DNA of 64,000 nucleotides. Origin: Enterovibrio baiacu. GTDB lineage: Bacteria; Pseudomonadota; Gammaproteobacteria; Enterobacterales; Vibrionaceae. Below are positions 44,555 through 54,485 of this stretch, one piece after another (positions within the stretch are counted from its first letter, which is position 1; each line of letters begins with the position of its first letter). A program made the position numbers and the translations under genes. Location: positions 124,001-188,000 of the forward strand of contig NZ_SCHN01000010.1 of the NCBI RefSeq assembly GCF_004120195.1, read 5' to 3'. The notes beneath the pieces are model-generated. The model was not told the origin of the DNA, did no database searches, and saw nothing but the letters and a program-made list of their open reading frames with translations.

Positions 44555-46664
44555 AGATCCACTATTGCAATCTCTGGTCTACGTAAGCCGTTACTTCGGT
44601 CAAGCAAACTCGCCGGATGCTTTGGTATCTGGATTGCCGATTTCTGACGGCTACCTCTCCCCTTTCCTCTTCCCTCGCGCAGCGGAAAGGGCGGGTATTG
44701 TCGCCAAAGAAGCAAAAATGGATATCAGTGAACTCTCTTTGCTTCTTTGCCCTTGCATCATGTTACTCAAAGGCAATGAAGCTTGTGTCCTGCTTAGCAT
44801 TAGCCATGAAACAGGCGAAGCTGAAGTCGTTACACCGCACACTGACACAACCACGAATGTGGTAAAAATTGAAGACCTGAAAGAGGATTACCTCGGACGG
44901 GTTTTCTTATTGAAAAAGCAATTCCGTTACGACGAACGCTCACCGGAGATGCTAAAAGAACGCAGTGGTCACTGGTTCTGGAGTACCTTGTGGGAATCAC
45001 GTTCTATTTACCGTGATGTATTGCTCGCCTCAATCTTCATCAATGCTTTTGCCATCGCAACGCCGCTGTTTTCACGGATTGTGTATGACAAGGTTGTTCC
45101 TAACCTCGCCTTCGATTCTCTTTGGGTACTCGCGAGTGGTATTTTTGTCATCTTCATCTTTGACTTAATACTCAAGCTGCTCCGAAGTTACTTCATCGAC
45201 ATCTCCGGCAAAAAATCTGACTTGTTGATTTCCTCGCGCATCTTCCAAAAAGTCATGGGGATCCGTATGGAAGCGAGACCCCCTTCGGTGGGGGCTTTCG
45301 CGAGGCACATGCAAGAGTTCGAATCGATACGGGATTTCTTTACGTCAGCATCGGTCTCGGCGTTAATCGACCTCCCGTTTGCGTTCTTCTTCCTGTTCAT
45401 CATTTGGATTGTGGCAGGTCCGCTGGTCATCGTGCCCATCGTGGCGGTTGTTTGCTTGATGATTCACGCCATGATCATTCAAAAGCCGCTGCGACACACC
45501 ATCGAAGAAGGCTCTCGTTTGTCATCGCAAAAGAACGCCAACTTGATCGAAAGTTTGGCCGGCCTTGAAACCATCAAGTTGTTTGGTGCAGAAAGCCAGT
45601 TCCAATACCGCTGGGAAGAAGCCGTTGCTCACATGTCTAACTGGGGCATCAAAACGCGCCGTTTAACGGATTCGGTTCAAAACGCTGCGGGCTTCATTCA
45701 ACAGTTTGTGTCTGTCGCCATGATTGTGTTTGGTGTGTATTTGATTGCAAATGGCGACCTCACCATGGGTGGCTTGATAGCTGCATCTATGCTGAGTTCA
45801 CGCGCTGTTGGCCCAATGGTTCAACTTTCATTGCTGTCGACACGCTACAACCAAGCCAAATCGGCTATGGCCATCATCGACCAGTTGATGAACATGCCAT
45901 CTGAGCAAGAAGATGGGCGTCGTTACATTCACCGTCCTATCATGCGCGGCAAGATTGAATTCGACCGTGTGAACTTTAGCTATCCCAATACTGACGTCGC
46001 GGCGCTGCGTGATATTTCATTCACCATCCTTCCAGGTGAAAAGGTTGCCATCATCGGCCGTATCGGTTCAGGTAAAACAACATTAAGCCGTCTCTTAATG
46101 GGTCTGTATCGCCCCACAGCAGGTTCTGTGCGTATAGATGAAACAGACATCTCCCAGATCCACAACATCGACATACGACGCAATATAGGCTGTGTACCGC
46201 AGGACCCGACGTTATTCTTTGGCTCAATCAGAGATAACATCACGCTAGGACGTCCGCTTGCTGATGACCGCGACATTTTGGATGCGGCAAACCGTTCAGG
46301 TGTCACCACATTTACACAGCGCGACCCTTCAGGGTTGGAGCGTCAAGTGGGTGAAGGGGGCAATCAGCTGTCTGGTGGTCAACGACAAGCCATTGCGATA
46401 GCGCGAGCCATGTTAGGTCGCCCACCCGTGCTGTTGATGGATGAACCCACCAGTGCGATGGATAACCGTTCCGAGCAATACATTAAGCAGCAACTTGCTT
46501 CAATGCGTCGCGATGAGACCCTTATCTTGAACACACACAAAACGGGCATGCTCGATATCGTAGACCGCATCATTGTGGTTGAACAAGGCAGCATTGTGGC
46601 TGATGGTCCTAAGCTTGCGGTGCTTCAAGCGCTGAAAGAAGGCAAGGTGCAAAAAGCCGGTTAG
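44547..46664 (+). CDS. lapB: Type I secretion ABC transporter LapB
   Basis: This 705-residue transporter has three parts. An N-terminal C39-like domain lacks the catalytic cysteine box. A six-helix membrane domain spans about 150-430. The ATPase domain (about 470-700) has Walker A GRIGSGKTT, signature QLSGGQRQAIAIARAM and Walker B VLLMDEPTSAMDN. It exports the large adhesin through LapC and LapE in one step. The degenerate peptidase domain is a substrate-docking module in this class. Last gene of the operon, followed by a strong terminator. Confidence 0.92.
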   Translation: MVKDPLLQSLVYVSRYFGQANSPDALVSGLPISDGYLSPFLFPRAAERAGIVAKEAKMDISELSLLLCPCIMLLKGNEACVLLSISHETGEAEVVTPHTDTTTNVVKIEDLKEDYLGRVFLLKKQFRYDERSPEMLKERSGHWFWSTLWESRSIYRDVLLASIFINAFAIATPLFSRIVYDKVVPNLAFDSLWVLASGIFVIFIFDLILKLLRSYFIDISGKKSDLLISSRIFQKVMGIRMEARPPSVGAFARHMQEFESIRDFFTSASVSALIDLPFAFFFLFIIWIVAGPLVIVPIVAVVCLMIHAMIIQKPLRHTIEEGSRLSSQKNANLIESLAGLETIKLFGAESQFQYRWEEAVAHMSNWGIKTRRLTDSVQNAAGFIQQFVSVAMIVFGVYLIANGDLTMGGLIAASMLSSRAVGPMVQLSLLSTRYNQAKSAMAIIDQLMNMPSEQEDGRRYIHRPIMRGKIEFDRVNFSYPNTDVAALRDISFTILPGEKVAIIGRIGSGKTTLSRLLMGLYRPTAGSVRIDETDISQIHNIDIRRNIGCVPQDPTLFFGSIRDNITLGRPLADDRDILDAANRSGVTTFTQRDPSGLERQVGEGGNQLSGGQRQAIAIARAMLGRPPVLLMDEPTSAMDNRSEQYIKQQLASMRRDETLILNTHKTGMLDIVDRIIVVEQGSIVADGPKLAVLQALKEGKVQKAG

Positions 46665-46700
46665 CCGCTAGCCAAAACCATTACAATGATCGCCAGATCG

Positions 46701-46727
46701 AAAAAAGCACCCTGAGGGTGCTTTTTT
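46701..46727. terminator. Terminator after lapB
   Basis: GCACCC and GGGTGC pair around TGA, flanked by six A's and six T's. It can serve lapB and the convergent DUF342 gene. Confidence 0.9.
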
Positions 46728-46769
46728 ATTTGTTTCAAGGGTATAACGAAGAACGCGCATACCTTCATA

Positions 46770-46782
46770 TTTACACTGTAAA
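46770..46782. other. parS2: parS2-like site 1
   Basis: TTTACACTGTAAA is a palindrome that fits the Vibrio parS2 consensus TTTACANTGTAAA, the site bound by ParB2 to partition chromosome II. It lies between lapB and the DUF342 gene. Confidence 0.8.
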
Positions 46783-46835
46783 GGCCAAGGTTAAGATGAA
46801 GGCCGCGGCATAAAATGGAAACAAGAAAGAGAAGG

Positions 46836-48494
46836 TTACAAAGGCTCTGGGTACACTTCCTTGCCATTCGTCACAAGACGACAGGCACCAAGTTCATTCG
46901 TAACGGGTAACGTCGATTCACCAATCTGGCAATACACGCCCGGGAAACAATGCTTCAACACATCAATCGTATGGCTACGATACAAAGAGTTCAATTCAGA
47001 TGACGAGGAGTCCATCTTGGCTTTGATCTCTGCAATGCGTTCAAAGTGATGGGTTTTGGTCCACGCAAGGCGCTCAATCAACGCCTCAGGGCGTTTATTC
47101 GCAGGTTGCTGGAGCAACTTCATCTCAGCGTCTTTCACCTTCATCAGTTGCTCATGCTCGCTCTCCAACTCTTTACCCAGCTGGATCGTTTCTGTCATCA
47201 TGGCTTCTAGGCCAGTAAAGGCATGAACACGCGTCACCACACCGGAGGTCGCCCCCAAGGTCACCACTTTCACGCCACAGCGTGCAACGTGATTGCCCCC
47301 TGTTAACGTTCCTGTGCGCTGGGTTTGATCACAGATGTAGAGGTTACTGTTAGTGCGCGTTGTACAGTGCATCGCATGTTGGCTGATGATGATGTCACCC
47401 TCAGCTTCAATGTGTGCATACTGCGCAAATTTCACAATCACCGAGCCCTTTGCCCGCATTCGCGTTGTGATTTCTTGGTCGCCCTGAAGCTGCTTACCCA
47501 AAATACCGTTATGAATGATGATGTCGCCACCGGCTTCAAGAAACGCGGTTTCTACCACACCACCCACAGTGATCGAACCCGTTGCGCTCACACGCATGCC
47601 CGCATTCACATCACCGTTAATGACCACGCTACCTTCGAAGTCGACATGGCCCGTCGCCACCGTCACTGACTTCATGCACAACGCGTTATCCACTTCCACA
47701 CCTTCGGGGTGCAAAATAGGCATGCCGGACGTTGTCGCAATAACAATGTTTTCATCGTTACTGCTGAAATCACTTCCAGGGAAAAGACGCAATGGAATAT
47801 CTTTACCAGGCGTTGTAGGTAGTACTTTCCCGTCTACACGGAAACCTTCAATGCCTTTTGTTGGCGGAATACGTTTCGCGAGAGGTTGACCTTCTGAAAC
47901 CGTGACCATCTTACCGAGATCACGCATATCTACCGTGCCATCTTCGCGCTCTTGCGGGCGCAAGATACGCGCTTTACTGTCTTGAACGAGGTAAGCCAAC
48001 TTCGAATCTTCGCCCGGAATGGGCCACTTACCCGCAGCGATTGGCGCTTCAAGATATTCACCCGGTTTGAGTCGCGCGGAGGCGGTGAGAAGTTTTTGAA
48101 GCGTTTGCTTTTTCACACCACGAACAATTTGAGCTTCCTTCAACGAGGCAAGCAAATCACTTCCTTTAATAGGGTTACCACCACACGCACCATTTACACG
48201 AAGAAAGGCTGTCATTTTCTGCTCGTCAAAACGTGCGCTTACCGTCGCATCGCGTCTTTCGGCAATCACAACATCGTCAGGCTCACCTTTCCATTCGTCA
48301 TTGGACGCATTGATTTTTTCCAGCACTTTAGCAATGGTATCTTCAAAACGAAAAAAGCTCGCGACCTTGTGGTCGATCAACCATTCTACGATGTGCTTCT
48401 TCTCAATCTGGGGTGTATTTTCGTCTGCCTTCGGAATGACGGTCATATAAACCCTGCGACCATCACTAGACAGCCGCAAAAGCTGTTGCAGCAT
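46836..48494 (-). CDS. FapA-family (DUF342) protein
   Basis: This 552-residue cytoplasmic protein has an N-terminal regulatory part and a central DUF342 beta-helix. Typical segments are VATGHVDFEGSVVINGDVNA, AGMRVSATGSITVGGVVETA and FLEAGGDIIIHNGILGKQLQ (about 280-350). A C-terminal coiled coil follows (about 430-500). The family is called flagellar assembly protein A. Some members in Vibrio influence polar-flagellar or signalling proteins at the pole; the role here is not shown. Single gene. Confidence 0.83.
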   Translation of the reverse strand: MLQQLLRLSSDGRRVYMTVIPKADENTPQIEKKHIVEWLIDHKVASFFRFEDTIAKVLEKINASNDEWKGEPDDVVIAERRDATVSARFDEQKMTAFLRVNGACGGNPIKGSDLLASLKEAQIVRGVKKQTLQKLLTASARLKPGEYLEAPIAAGKWPIPGEDSKLAYLVQDSKARILRPQEREDGTVDMRDLGKMVTVSEGQPLAKRIPPTKGIEGFRVDGKVLPTTPGKDIPLRLFPGSDFSSNDENIVIATTSGMPILHPEGVEVDNALCMKSVTVATGHVDFEGSVVINGDVNAGMRVSATGSITVGGVVETAFLEAGGDIIIHNGILGKQLQGDQEITTRMRAKGSVIVKFAQYAHIEAEGDIIISQHAMHCTTRTNSNLYICDQTQRTGTLTGGNHVARCGVKVVTLGATSGVVTRVHAFTGLEAMMTETIQLGKELESEHEQLMKVKDAEMKLLQQPANKRPEALIERLAWTKTHHFERIAEIKAKMDSSSSELNSLYRSHTIDVLKHCFPGVYCQIGESTLPVTNELGACRLVTNGKEVYPEPL

Positions 48495-48776
48495 GTAATC
48501 CCCTAAAATAGATCATTAAAAATACGAACCAATATCACACTTACATTCTACATAGATAAATGCTGTCTCATGCCTAATAGTCGGCTCAAGTTGGATACAG
48601 ATCGCATTAAATTACTGACTAAAATCTCAATAAAGACACTACGTCATATAAATGAATTATAGAGAGTTTTACTTAATATGCCGCACTCGCCCGCGGATTA
48701 ATTGAACTTCGTTTAGAGAAAAGTAACGCAGTAAAATACTGCGCTATTAAAATCAGTGTCTTAAAGAAGAGAAAGG

Positions 48777-49163
48777 TTATACAGACAAGCGTTGATGATT
48801 CTCTTCAGACAGCCATTCATCAAGACTAAAGCCATATCGATACTGACCGTCAGCTTCTTCGTTACGATAGATGAGCGTGCCTTGTACTGGCGTCAAATTC
48901 ACAACATGTAACATGCAAAGCGAATCCAGCGCTAACTCGTCATGACAAAGAAGTCCAATGCCACTTCTGCTGACATCACGAATGATGACCTTATGGCCAA
49001 AATCATCATCTTCATGATCAACCTCCAAATACGGATGAACATGTAAACGTGCGAGTATTCCGCCGTTGCCTAACTCAACCCTTTCTTGAAAACGTTTACA
49101 GTTTTCTTCCCCACCAGATTCGCCGATCAGGGCATCACAAAGCTTTTCGAATTCTTCCGCCAT
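48777..49163 (-). CDS. PilZ-like protein
   Basis: This 128-residue protein starts at ATG 49163 behind a strong GGGAGG site. The central part (VIIRDVSRSGIGLLCHDELA) matches the PilZ D/N-x-S-x3-G segment. The usual RxxxR arginine motif before it is not clear (the nearest is CKRFQERV). It may bind c-di-GMP weakly or have lost binding. It lies on the same strand as the DUF342 gene but 280 bp upstream. In this neighbourhood (LapD) a c-di-GMP link is plausible. Confidence 0.7.
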   Translation of the reverse strand: MAEEFEKLCDALIGESGGEENCKRFQERVELGNGGILARLHVHPYLEVDHEDDDFGHKVIIRDVSRSGIGLLCHDELALDSLCMLHVVNLTPVQGTLIYRNEEADGQYRYGFSLDEWLSEENHQRLSV

Positions 49164-49338
49164 ACTGCCTCCCAACCACTACTGCCAAGACAGCCCACTA
49201 AGCAGCAAAATTTAAGTATATGCGTATATTATTTCAAATATTGTATTGAATGTTAGATGCTTACGTTCGAGTAATACACGGGCACAGCATTCAGATTTGA
49301 CAGGCTAGGCCTCCCCGATTTCAGTACCGATTGCCTAC

Positions 49339-49351
49339 TTTACAGTGTAAA
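49339..49351. other. parS2: parS2-like site 2
   Basis: TTTACAGTGTAAA matches TTTACANTGTAAA. It lies just beyond the stop of the PHP-domain gene. Confidence 0.82.
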
Positions 49352-49355
49352 TCGA

Positions 49356-50105
49356 TTATTCAGCGAGAAGCGCTGACACCTTACGTTTTCGAATGGCTTG
49401 ACGCTTTTCAAGATACTCTTCAAAAATCGATGCCTGACTTGTGACGACTTGCGACTCGCTGAGTCCCACCTTTTTGATGATGTTCGCCACATCATCGAGT
49501 CGACCAATGTCATTAGCAAAGTGCGCATCAGAACCTGTTGAAATGAATGCGCCGCAATCGCGGGCAATTTCGGCGATTTCTAAACAGTTAGGTTCGCTTC
49601 CCTTTCGGGAACCATTCAGTGAGGAGTTATTGAGCTCAAGCGCAACGCCATGTGCAGCCGCCGTTTTGATAACTGCTTCCGTGTCGATAGGAAAAGAAGG
49701 ATTGCCGGGGTGGGCAATCGCATCCACCAACCCAGTTTTTATCGCCCCTATCATCGCAGAGGTATGCGCAGCCTTCGTGGATGGGCGGAAGACAGGCTCA
49801 TGCAAGCTGGCATTCACCCACTCTAAATTGCCGTAAACATAGGTCGGCATATCCAGCTCGCCGTGTTCGTTGAGTATGTTTGCTTCCGTTCCTCTGATGA
49901 TGCGTACATCGCTCAAAAAATCGGGGATCACGCGTTGATTCACAAAGTGCCAAAAGTGAGGAGCGCCGGGCATTGTCGATGCATGGTCAGTCAAACATAA
50001 ATAAGCCAGCCCGGCCTCTTTCGCCGCCTTGGCATTTTCTATGACAGTGCTGTACGCGTGGCCACTTGCTAACGTATGAGTGTGCGTGTCCGCAACGAGT
50101 TTCAT
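49356..50105 (-). CDS. PHP-domain phosphatase (YcdX-like)
   Basis: This 249-residue metal-dependent phosphatase has PHP metal-binding motifs: DTHTHTLASGHAYST (residues 6-20), LTDHASTMPGAPHFWHF, GTEANIL, DAIAHPGNPSF and ISTGSDAHF. They form the trinuclear zinc site of the YcdX family. The physiological substrate is not known. It lies 17 bp after tmcA on the same strand and is probably co-transcribed with it. Confidence 0.9.
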   Translation of the reverse strand: MKLVADTHTHTLASGHAYSTVIENAKAAKEAGLAYLCLTDHASTMPGAPHFWHFVNQRVIPDFLSDVRIIRGTEANILNEHGELDMPTYVYGNLEWVNASLHEPVFRPSTKAAHTSAMIGAIKTGLVDAIAHPGNPSFPIDTEAVIKTAAAHGVALELNNSSLNGSRKGSEPNCLEIAEIARDCGAFISTGSDAHFANDIGRLDDVANIIKKVGLSESQVVTSQASIFEEYLEKRQAIRKRKVSALLAE

Positions 50106-50122
50106 TTTTCATCCCTATCTGT

Positions 50123-52207
50123 TTAAAGGTGCTGTGCGACCCACTGTCGCATCGCCAATTCCGTGTCTTTTCGCCCTTGATACCCAAACTCATTAGCAAC
50201 CGCATCCCAAGCTTGTCGATGCAATACACGCGCAACCATCAAGGTACAACCTTTCTCTTCGAGCTTAGCCGTGTTGTTTTGACGAGATAACCAAGAGACC
50301 ATCCATGCAGACAAACTGCCCGTAACCAGATCATAGCCAAGCGCACCCGATGCAAACAGGGCAACTTGCGTAGTCTGAGCGTCTGACAAAGTGGCAGGCT
50401 TCGCGACGAGATTCAGCAGCAACGCAGAAAGACGCGGATCAAGCTGGCGGAATTGCTCTGACAATTGAGCATAGAAGTTAGAGGCAAACAGTGCCTGAAT
50501 ATCATCAAACCAGGCGGGTGGCGCAGACAGCGCCTTAATCAATTGCAGCGAATGCGTTCCACTTGCTGCATCTCGCTGAATACCCAAACGTGCAGGTAGG
50601 TAACCTTGCGATGACCAAAACTGCCAAAGAGAAGGTGTCACACCAAAGCTGGTTCCCATGACGTCAATGCCGTCTTTAGATGCTTGGGTCTGTGTCGCAT
50701 TCAGCAACAAGGTGCCGATGCCGCGTCGTTGAAGCGACGGCAATACCGCTATACGTGATACTCGCACTAACTCTGATGTCAGCGCATCCACGGTGCCGGT
50801 ATGAGACGCCAGACTTTGCGCCAACAAATGTCCCCGAAGTCTACGCTTACCCCCAACGACATCTGCCGCCAATGCGTCGTCAAAGCCGCCTTCTTTCTGA
50901 GCGAGCAACGCGCCGACCACAGTGTCATTGGCAAACGCCCCAAACACCGTCAGTGATTCGTCATCAAGCAACTGCAGCAAATCATTCGGCGATGTTTGAT
51001 AGTGCGCAGTCACCAATATACTGAACAACTGCCTGAGCATCGCTTCGTCTTGAAGTAACGCATCACGGTTGATACGTCGCACCGAAATATCGCCAATGTC
51101 ATCGGGGTAAACGGGCTCCGCGTCAAACAAGAACGCATCAAACAGCCAGCGTTCTAACGGATCGTCTTGCGCCCATCTGACAGGCTGAGTCAGGGTGACT
51201 TCCTTCCACCCTTTGGCTTTTTCATTGAGCAGGTTTCTAAAGCGAAGGCTGAACGCCCTGCCCGTTCCTTCGTACCCGTGTTCCGTGGTAGAAAAACCGA
51301 TGCGGCTGTAGCTTGCCAACATTTGGTTGAGCATGGGAACAGGTATTGCAGCGGCTTCATCAACCAAGAGCAAATCGCATGTTGGTGTATCTTGAAGCAA
51401 GGCGTCAGGTGCAACAAACTTTAATTGGCTGCCATTGCTGTACGTCACCAAGTATTTGTTGGCCCTCGTGCAATCACCGCCCAGTAGCGCATGTTGAAAC
51501 AGGGTTTCTGCATTCGCGATCGACGGTGCTGTCACCAACACCGTCTTTACCTCAGACGACAACATCTGTTTTGCTGCGATGCCCATGGCTGAAGACTTGC
51601 CGCGACCACGGTCAGCGACGATAAGCACAGGGCGACGACGATGACCTTTGAGAACTTGCTTGATGGCATCCACGGCCAATTGCTGATCGTGTGTCATGCC
51701 CTCTGACGTAAACAACGAGGTGTATTCAGGACCGTGCCCAGAGAACGACAGGGATTGAGGAAGCGTCATGCTTTCGGTTTGGCTTACGTGCTGACTTTTT
51801 TGTTGAATAAGCGTCGCTGCATCAGCATGGTGATAGAAGGTTCGAAAACGTTGGTAGAAGCGGCTTTCACTTATCCCCTCTTCACCATCCACCAAAAAAT
51901 ACACCAACTCGCCGCCACGAACGCATCCAGCCACGGCACACAACTTTTCGACATCGAGGGCTTGGCGAATATCAAGCGCGAGAGAGTGCGTTTCCTGCCC
52001 CAATAAACGCTTCACCTGATTCCAAGGCGTTGCGTCAGGCAATACATCACTCACAATCAATGACGGGGATGCTAACGCCAAAAAGTTGGAAAGATAAGCC
52101 TCATCGCCAGCAACAAAAACAGGATATCGAACCACACGTTTTGTTGCGGCTTCTTGAAGCGATTGAAGAAATTCGTTTGGAGTCACGGTCATGGCCAAGG
52201 TTGTCAT
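50123..52207 (-). CDS. tmcA: tRNA(Met) cytidine acetyltransferase TmcA
   Basis: This 694-residue enzyme makes N4-acetylcytidine at the wobble position of elongator tRNA-Met, using ATP and acetyl-CoA. It has an N-terminal domain (about 1-160), a RecD-like helicase domain with Walker A ADRGRGKSS (198-206) and DEAA (LLLVDEAAAIPVPML), and a GNAT acetyltransferase domain around residue 490 (IAVLPSLQRRGIGTLLL). A C-terminal tRNA-binding tail follows. It is a housekeeping gene next to the par genes and downstream of their terminator. Confidence 0.94.
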   Translation of the reverse strand: MTTLAMTVTPNEFLQSLQEAATKRVVRYPVFVAGDEAYLSNFLALASPSLIVSDVLPDATPWNQVKRLLGQETHSLALDIRQALDVEKLCAVAGCVRGGELVYFLVDGEEGISESRFYQRFRTFYHHADAATLIQQKSQHVSQTESMTLPQSLSFSGHGPEYTSLFTSEGMTHDQQLAVDAIKQVLKGHRRRPVLIVADRGRGKSSAMGIAAKQMLSSEVKTVLVTAPSIANAETLFQHALLGGDCTRANKYLVTYSNGSQLKFVAPDALLQDTPTCDLLLVDEAAAIPVPMLNQMLASYSRIGFSTTEHGYEGTGRAFSLRFRNLLNEKAKGWKEVTLTQPVRWAQDDPLERWLFDAFLFDAEPVYPDDIGDISVRRINRDALLQDEAMLRQLFSILVTAHYQTSPNDLLQLLDDESLTVFGAFANDTVVGALLAQKEGGFDDALAADVVGGKRRLRGHLLAQSLASHTGTVDALTSELVRVSRIAVLPSLQRRGIGTLLLNATQTQASKDGIDVMGTSFGVTPSLWQFWSSQGYLPARLGIQRDAASGTHSLQLIKALSAPPAWFDDIQALFASNFYAQLSEQFRQLDPRLSALLLNLVAKPATLSDAQTTQVALFASGALGYDLVTGSLSAWMVSWLSRQNNTAKLEEKGCTLMVARVLHRQAWDAVANEFGYQGRKDTELAMRQWVAQHL

Positions 52208-52242
52208 CTACCTTTTCATCATACCGTATCCAAGAGACAAGC

Positions 52243-52267
52243 AAAAAAAAACGTGCCGTCAGGCACG
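52243..52267 (-). terminator. Terminator of the parA2-parB2 operon
   Basis: On the minus strand CGTGCC and GGCACG pair around TGAC and are followed by nine T's. Confidence 0.88.
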
Positions 52268-52292
52268 TTTAGTTTGGTTCGCTGTTTTGTAC

Positions 52293-53258
52293 TCAGCCAA
52301 GTCGAGATTCAATAAAATCCAGAATGGCTTGCGCATCATCATCACTCATCTTTTTAAGGTTGATCGACAATGCATCACCTTTACGGCGGTAGCTAACACG
52401 CCCCTTAATCAGATCCGTTGCCGGCGACTCTTTCTTCACTGAAGGCTTCAGTGATTCACGCCAATCTTCAATAATGATCGTCACTTCACGGGTTATACGA
52501 CTCACACCATGGGCATCAACCGTTTGCCAAAGTGGCGCTTCGCCGAGCTTCGTCAGAAGCTGAGATTGCTCGTCATGACTCAGCGAAAAGAACAAGCGGT
52601 GAAGTTTCACGATTGTCGGACGGCCAAGCTCAGCAACACTTGGATAAGCTTGAAGTACAGGCAATGGCAAAGAAGCCGCTTTAAGCGCACCACTTACCAG
52701 CGCTTCACTGCACTGACACACCTTCGCCAGCTCTTTTTGATCGAGCACATCGCCGCGATCAAGCATGGCTTGCATCTCTTTACCGCGCTCAAACAGAGAA
52801 AGCGGTTTATGCGCGTTGGCGACATCAGACAAGAATTTTGCGTGCTTGCTGTTAATGCCCTTGGCGACGTAAACCAGGAAGTCTTGTTTCGCCAAAATAC
52901 ACGACATGCGACGACGGCTACCGTCGAGCACTTCAATCTTGTTATCGTCTAACCAACGACCAACCGCAGGATATTGCTGACCACGGTCTTTCAAGGTCAC
53001 CAAAATATCGGATAACGCGAGTTCGTTTAGAAACGATTGTTCACGGGCATTTTCTGCAAACACAGACGTACGAGAAACCACGTCCCCTGCTGCCACGCGC
53101 ACGAGTTCAAATTCAACCGTCGCTTCGCCAGCAACAGAAAGCTCAATCACCGCCGCTTTTTCTGAGGCTGCTTTTTGCGCTTCTTGCGCGGTGGTTGCAC
53201 GTCGTTTATCTGCTTTACCGAACAGACGCGCGTTCAATTCTGAAGTTTTAATCGCCAT
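52293..53258 (-). CDS. parB2: Chromosome II partition protein ParB2
   Basis: This 321-residue CTP-dependent DNA-binding protein loads at parS2 sites and spreads to form the partition complex of chromosome II. A nucleotide-binding ParB/Srx fold covers about 60-130, with the arginine patch DGSRRRMSC. A central HTH follows (QKELAKVCQCSEALVSGALK, about 170-195), then a C-terminal dimer domain. It resembles plasmid-type and Vibrio ParB2 rather than chromosome I ParB. An AGGAG site overlaps the parA2 end. Three matching parS2 sites are in this window. Confidence 0.9.
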   Translation of the reverse strand: MAIKTSELNARLFGKADKRRATTAQEAQKAASEKAAVIELSVAGEATVEFELVRVAAGDVVSRTSVFAENAREQSFLNELALSDILVTLKDRGQQYPAVGRWLDDNKIEVLDGSRRRMSCILAKQDFLVYVAKGINSKHAKFLSDVANAHKPLSLFERGKEMQAMLDRGDVLDQKELAKVCQCSEALVSGALKAASLPLPVLQAYPSVAELGRPTIVKLHRLFFSLSHDEQSQLLTKLGEAPLWQTVDAHGVSRITREVTIIIEDWRESLKPSVKKESPATDLIKGRVSYRRKGDALSINLKKMSDDDAQAILDFIESRLG

Positions 53259-53261
53259 TTA

Positions 53262-54485
53262 TCACTCCTGATTTCGCTGCGACCAATGGCTGTGAAGCAC
53301 GCGTTCTAGCTCCAGCCCTGCACGGTGAACCGCTTCTTGTGCGGTAGATAAGGTTTTTTTGCCGCCTTCAAAGTCTTGCGCGGTCAAATCAAACACAGTG
53401 CTGTAGGTATCAGCACAGGTTTCAAATGCACGGCTACGAGGAATGGTGGCCATCATGACTTGGTCACTCAGCAGATAATTCATCTCCGTCAGCACCGACA
53501 CTTGCTTCTTATTGTCGTCCTCAAACATGGTTGGCATCAAGCGAACAAACTCGAGACCAGGCCAATCTTCAGGGAACATTTCGTAAACCGTTGGCAAATG
53601 CTGGAAGAAATTCACGGTAGATGCCCAGTCCAAGCGCTTTGCCGCACACGGAATGATCAAAGCATTCGACGCGTACATGGCGTTCCACACCAATGGATCG
53701 ATGTGTGGGCCAGTATCAATCATGATGATGTCAAACTCGTCAGCAATCGTGTCGATCACTTTCTCTTTCAGCAACTGAACCACATCCAACGAGCCGTTTG
53801 TCGCCAGATTTTGCCATGCTTCAGCGTTAAACATTGCGTCTTCTGGGAAGGCTGCAATGGTTTTCAAATTCGGGTATTGGGTTGGCAAGAGAACATTTTT
53901 CATCATGAACTCTTTATCAGCGTCTTGTGGCGTGTTTTCCAACATCACGTCCACCGCAGAGTAAATGCCCTCTTGCTCGTTAACGCTGATCATAGGGTTG
54001 AGGAAAAGACGCAAAGAGCCCTGTGGATCAAGGTCAATCAAGCAAATGCGGTAGCGCTTTTCGAGGTTCAATGCCATGCAAGCAGCCATATGAACCGCAC
54101 TCATGGATTTACCCGTACCACCTTTTTGGTTCTGAATATTGATAACCCAAGGCTTATGCCCTGCACCTTTACCTTGATGAAAAGCAGGCATTTTTGCCGC
54201 TTCCATAATCTGGTGAGCTTCATCTAAGGTAATCGAGTAATGGTTTGCATTGTTCTTAGTAAACTGATGACCCGCTTCTTCCATGCGGCTGATCGCTTCA
54301 TCAAGCTTACGTCGGGTTAACCCAGAACGTGTTTCCATCAACGCTTTAGACATAGGTGGGAACAATTGATCGTGACGCTCTTCCATCACAATCTCAATGC
54401 GGTCAGCTTGAACCTGCTTGGTTTGCTCTGCAATAGATTGCAGATTTTGTATCGTCTTTTCCCTATTCATTTTTCTTTTCGCCAT
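53262..54485 (-). CDS. parA2: Chromosome II partition ATPase ParA2
   Basis: This 407-residue ParA ATPase of the P1/plasmid (type Ia) class moves ParB2-parS2 complexes to segregate chromosome II origins. An N-terminal HTH extension of about 110 residues precedes the deviant Walker A (KGGTGKS, 121-127) and Walker B (IIMIDTGPHID). The extra N-terminal domain allows autoregulation in this class. ATG 54470 (MNREKTIQ) is an alternative start and closer to the start I recall for V. cholerae ParA2. The gene diverges from the origin. Confidence 0.92.
   Translation of the reverse strand: MAKRKMNREKTIQNLQSIAEQTKQVQADRIEIVMEERHDQLFPPMSKALMETRSGLTRRKLDEAISRMEEAGHQFTKNNANHYSITLDEAHQIMEAAKMPAFHQGKGAGHKPWVINIQNQKGGTGKSMSAVHMAACMALNLEKRYRICLIDLDPQGSLRLFLNPMISVNEQEGIYSAVDVMLENTPQDADKEFMMKNVLLPTQYPNLKTIAAFPEDAMFNAEAWQNLATNGSLDVVQLLKEKVIDTIADEFDIIMIDTGPHIDPLVWNAMYASNALIIPCAAKRLDWASTVNFFQHLPTVYEMFPEDWPGLEFVRLMPTMFEDDNKKQVSVLTEMNYLLSDQVMMATIPRSRAFETCADTYSTVFDLTAQDFEGGKKTLSTAQEAVHRAGLELERVLHSHWSQRNQE

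Noticed and set aside
53376-54227. 283-codon open frame on the plus strand
   Set aside because: It is entirely antisense to parA2, which has full family motifs.
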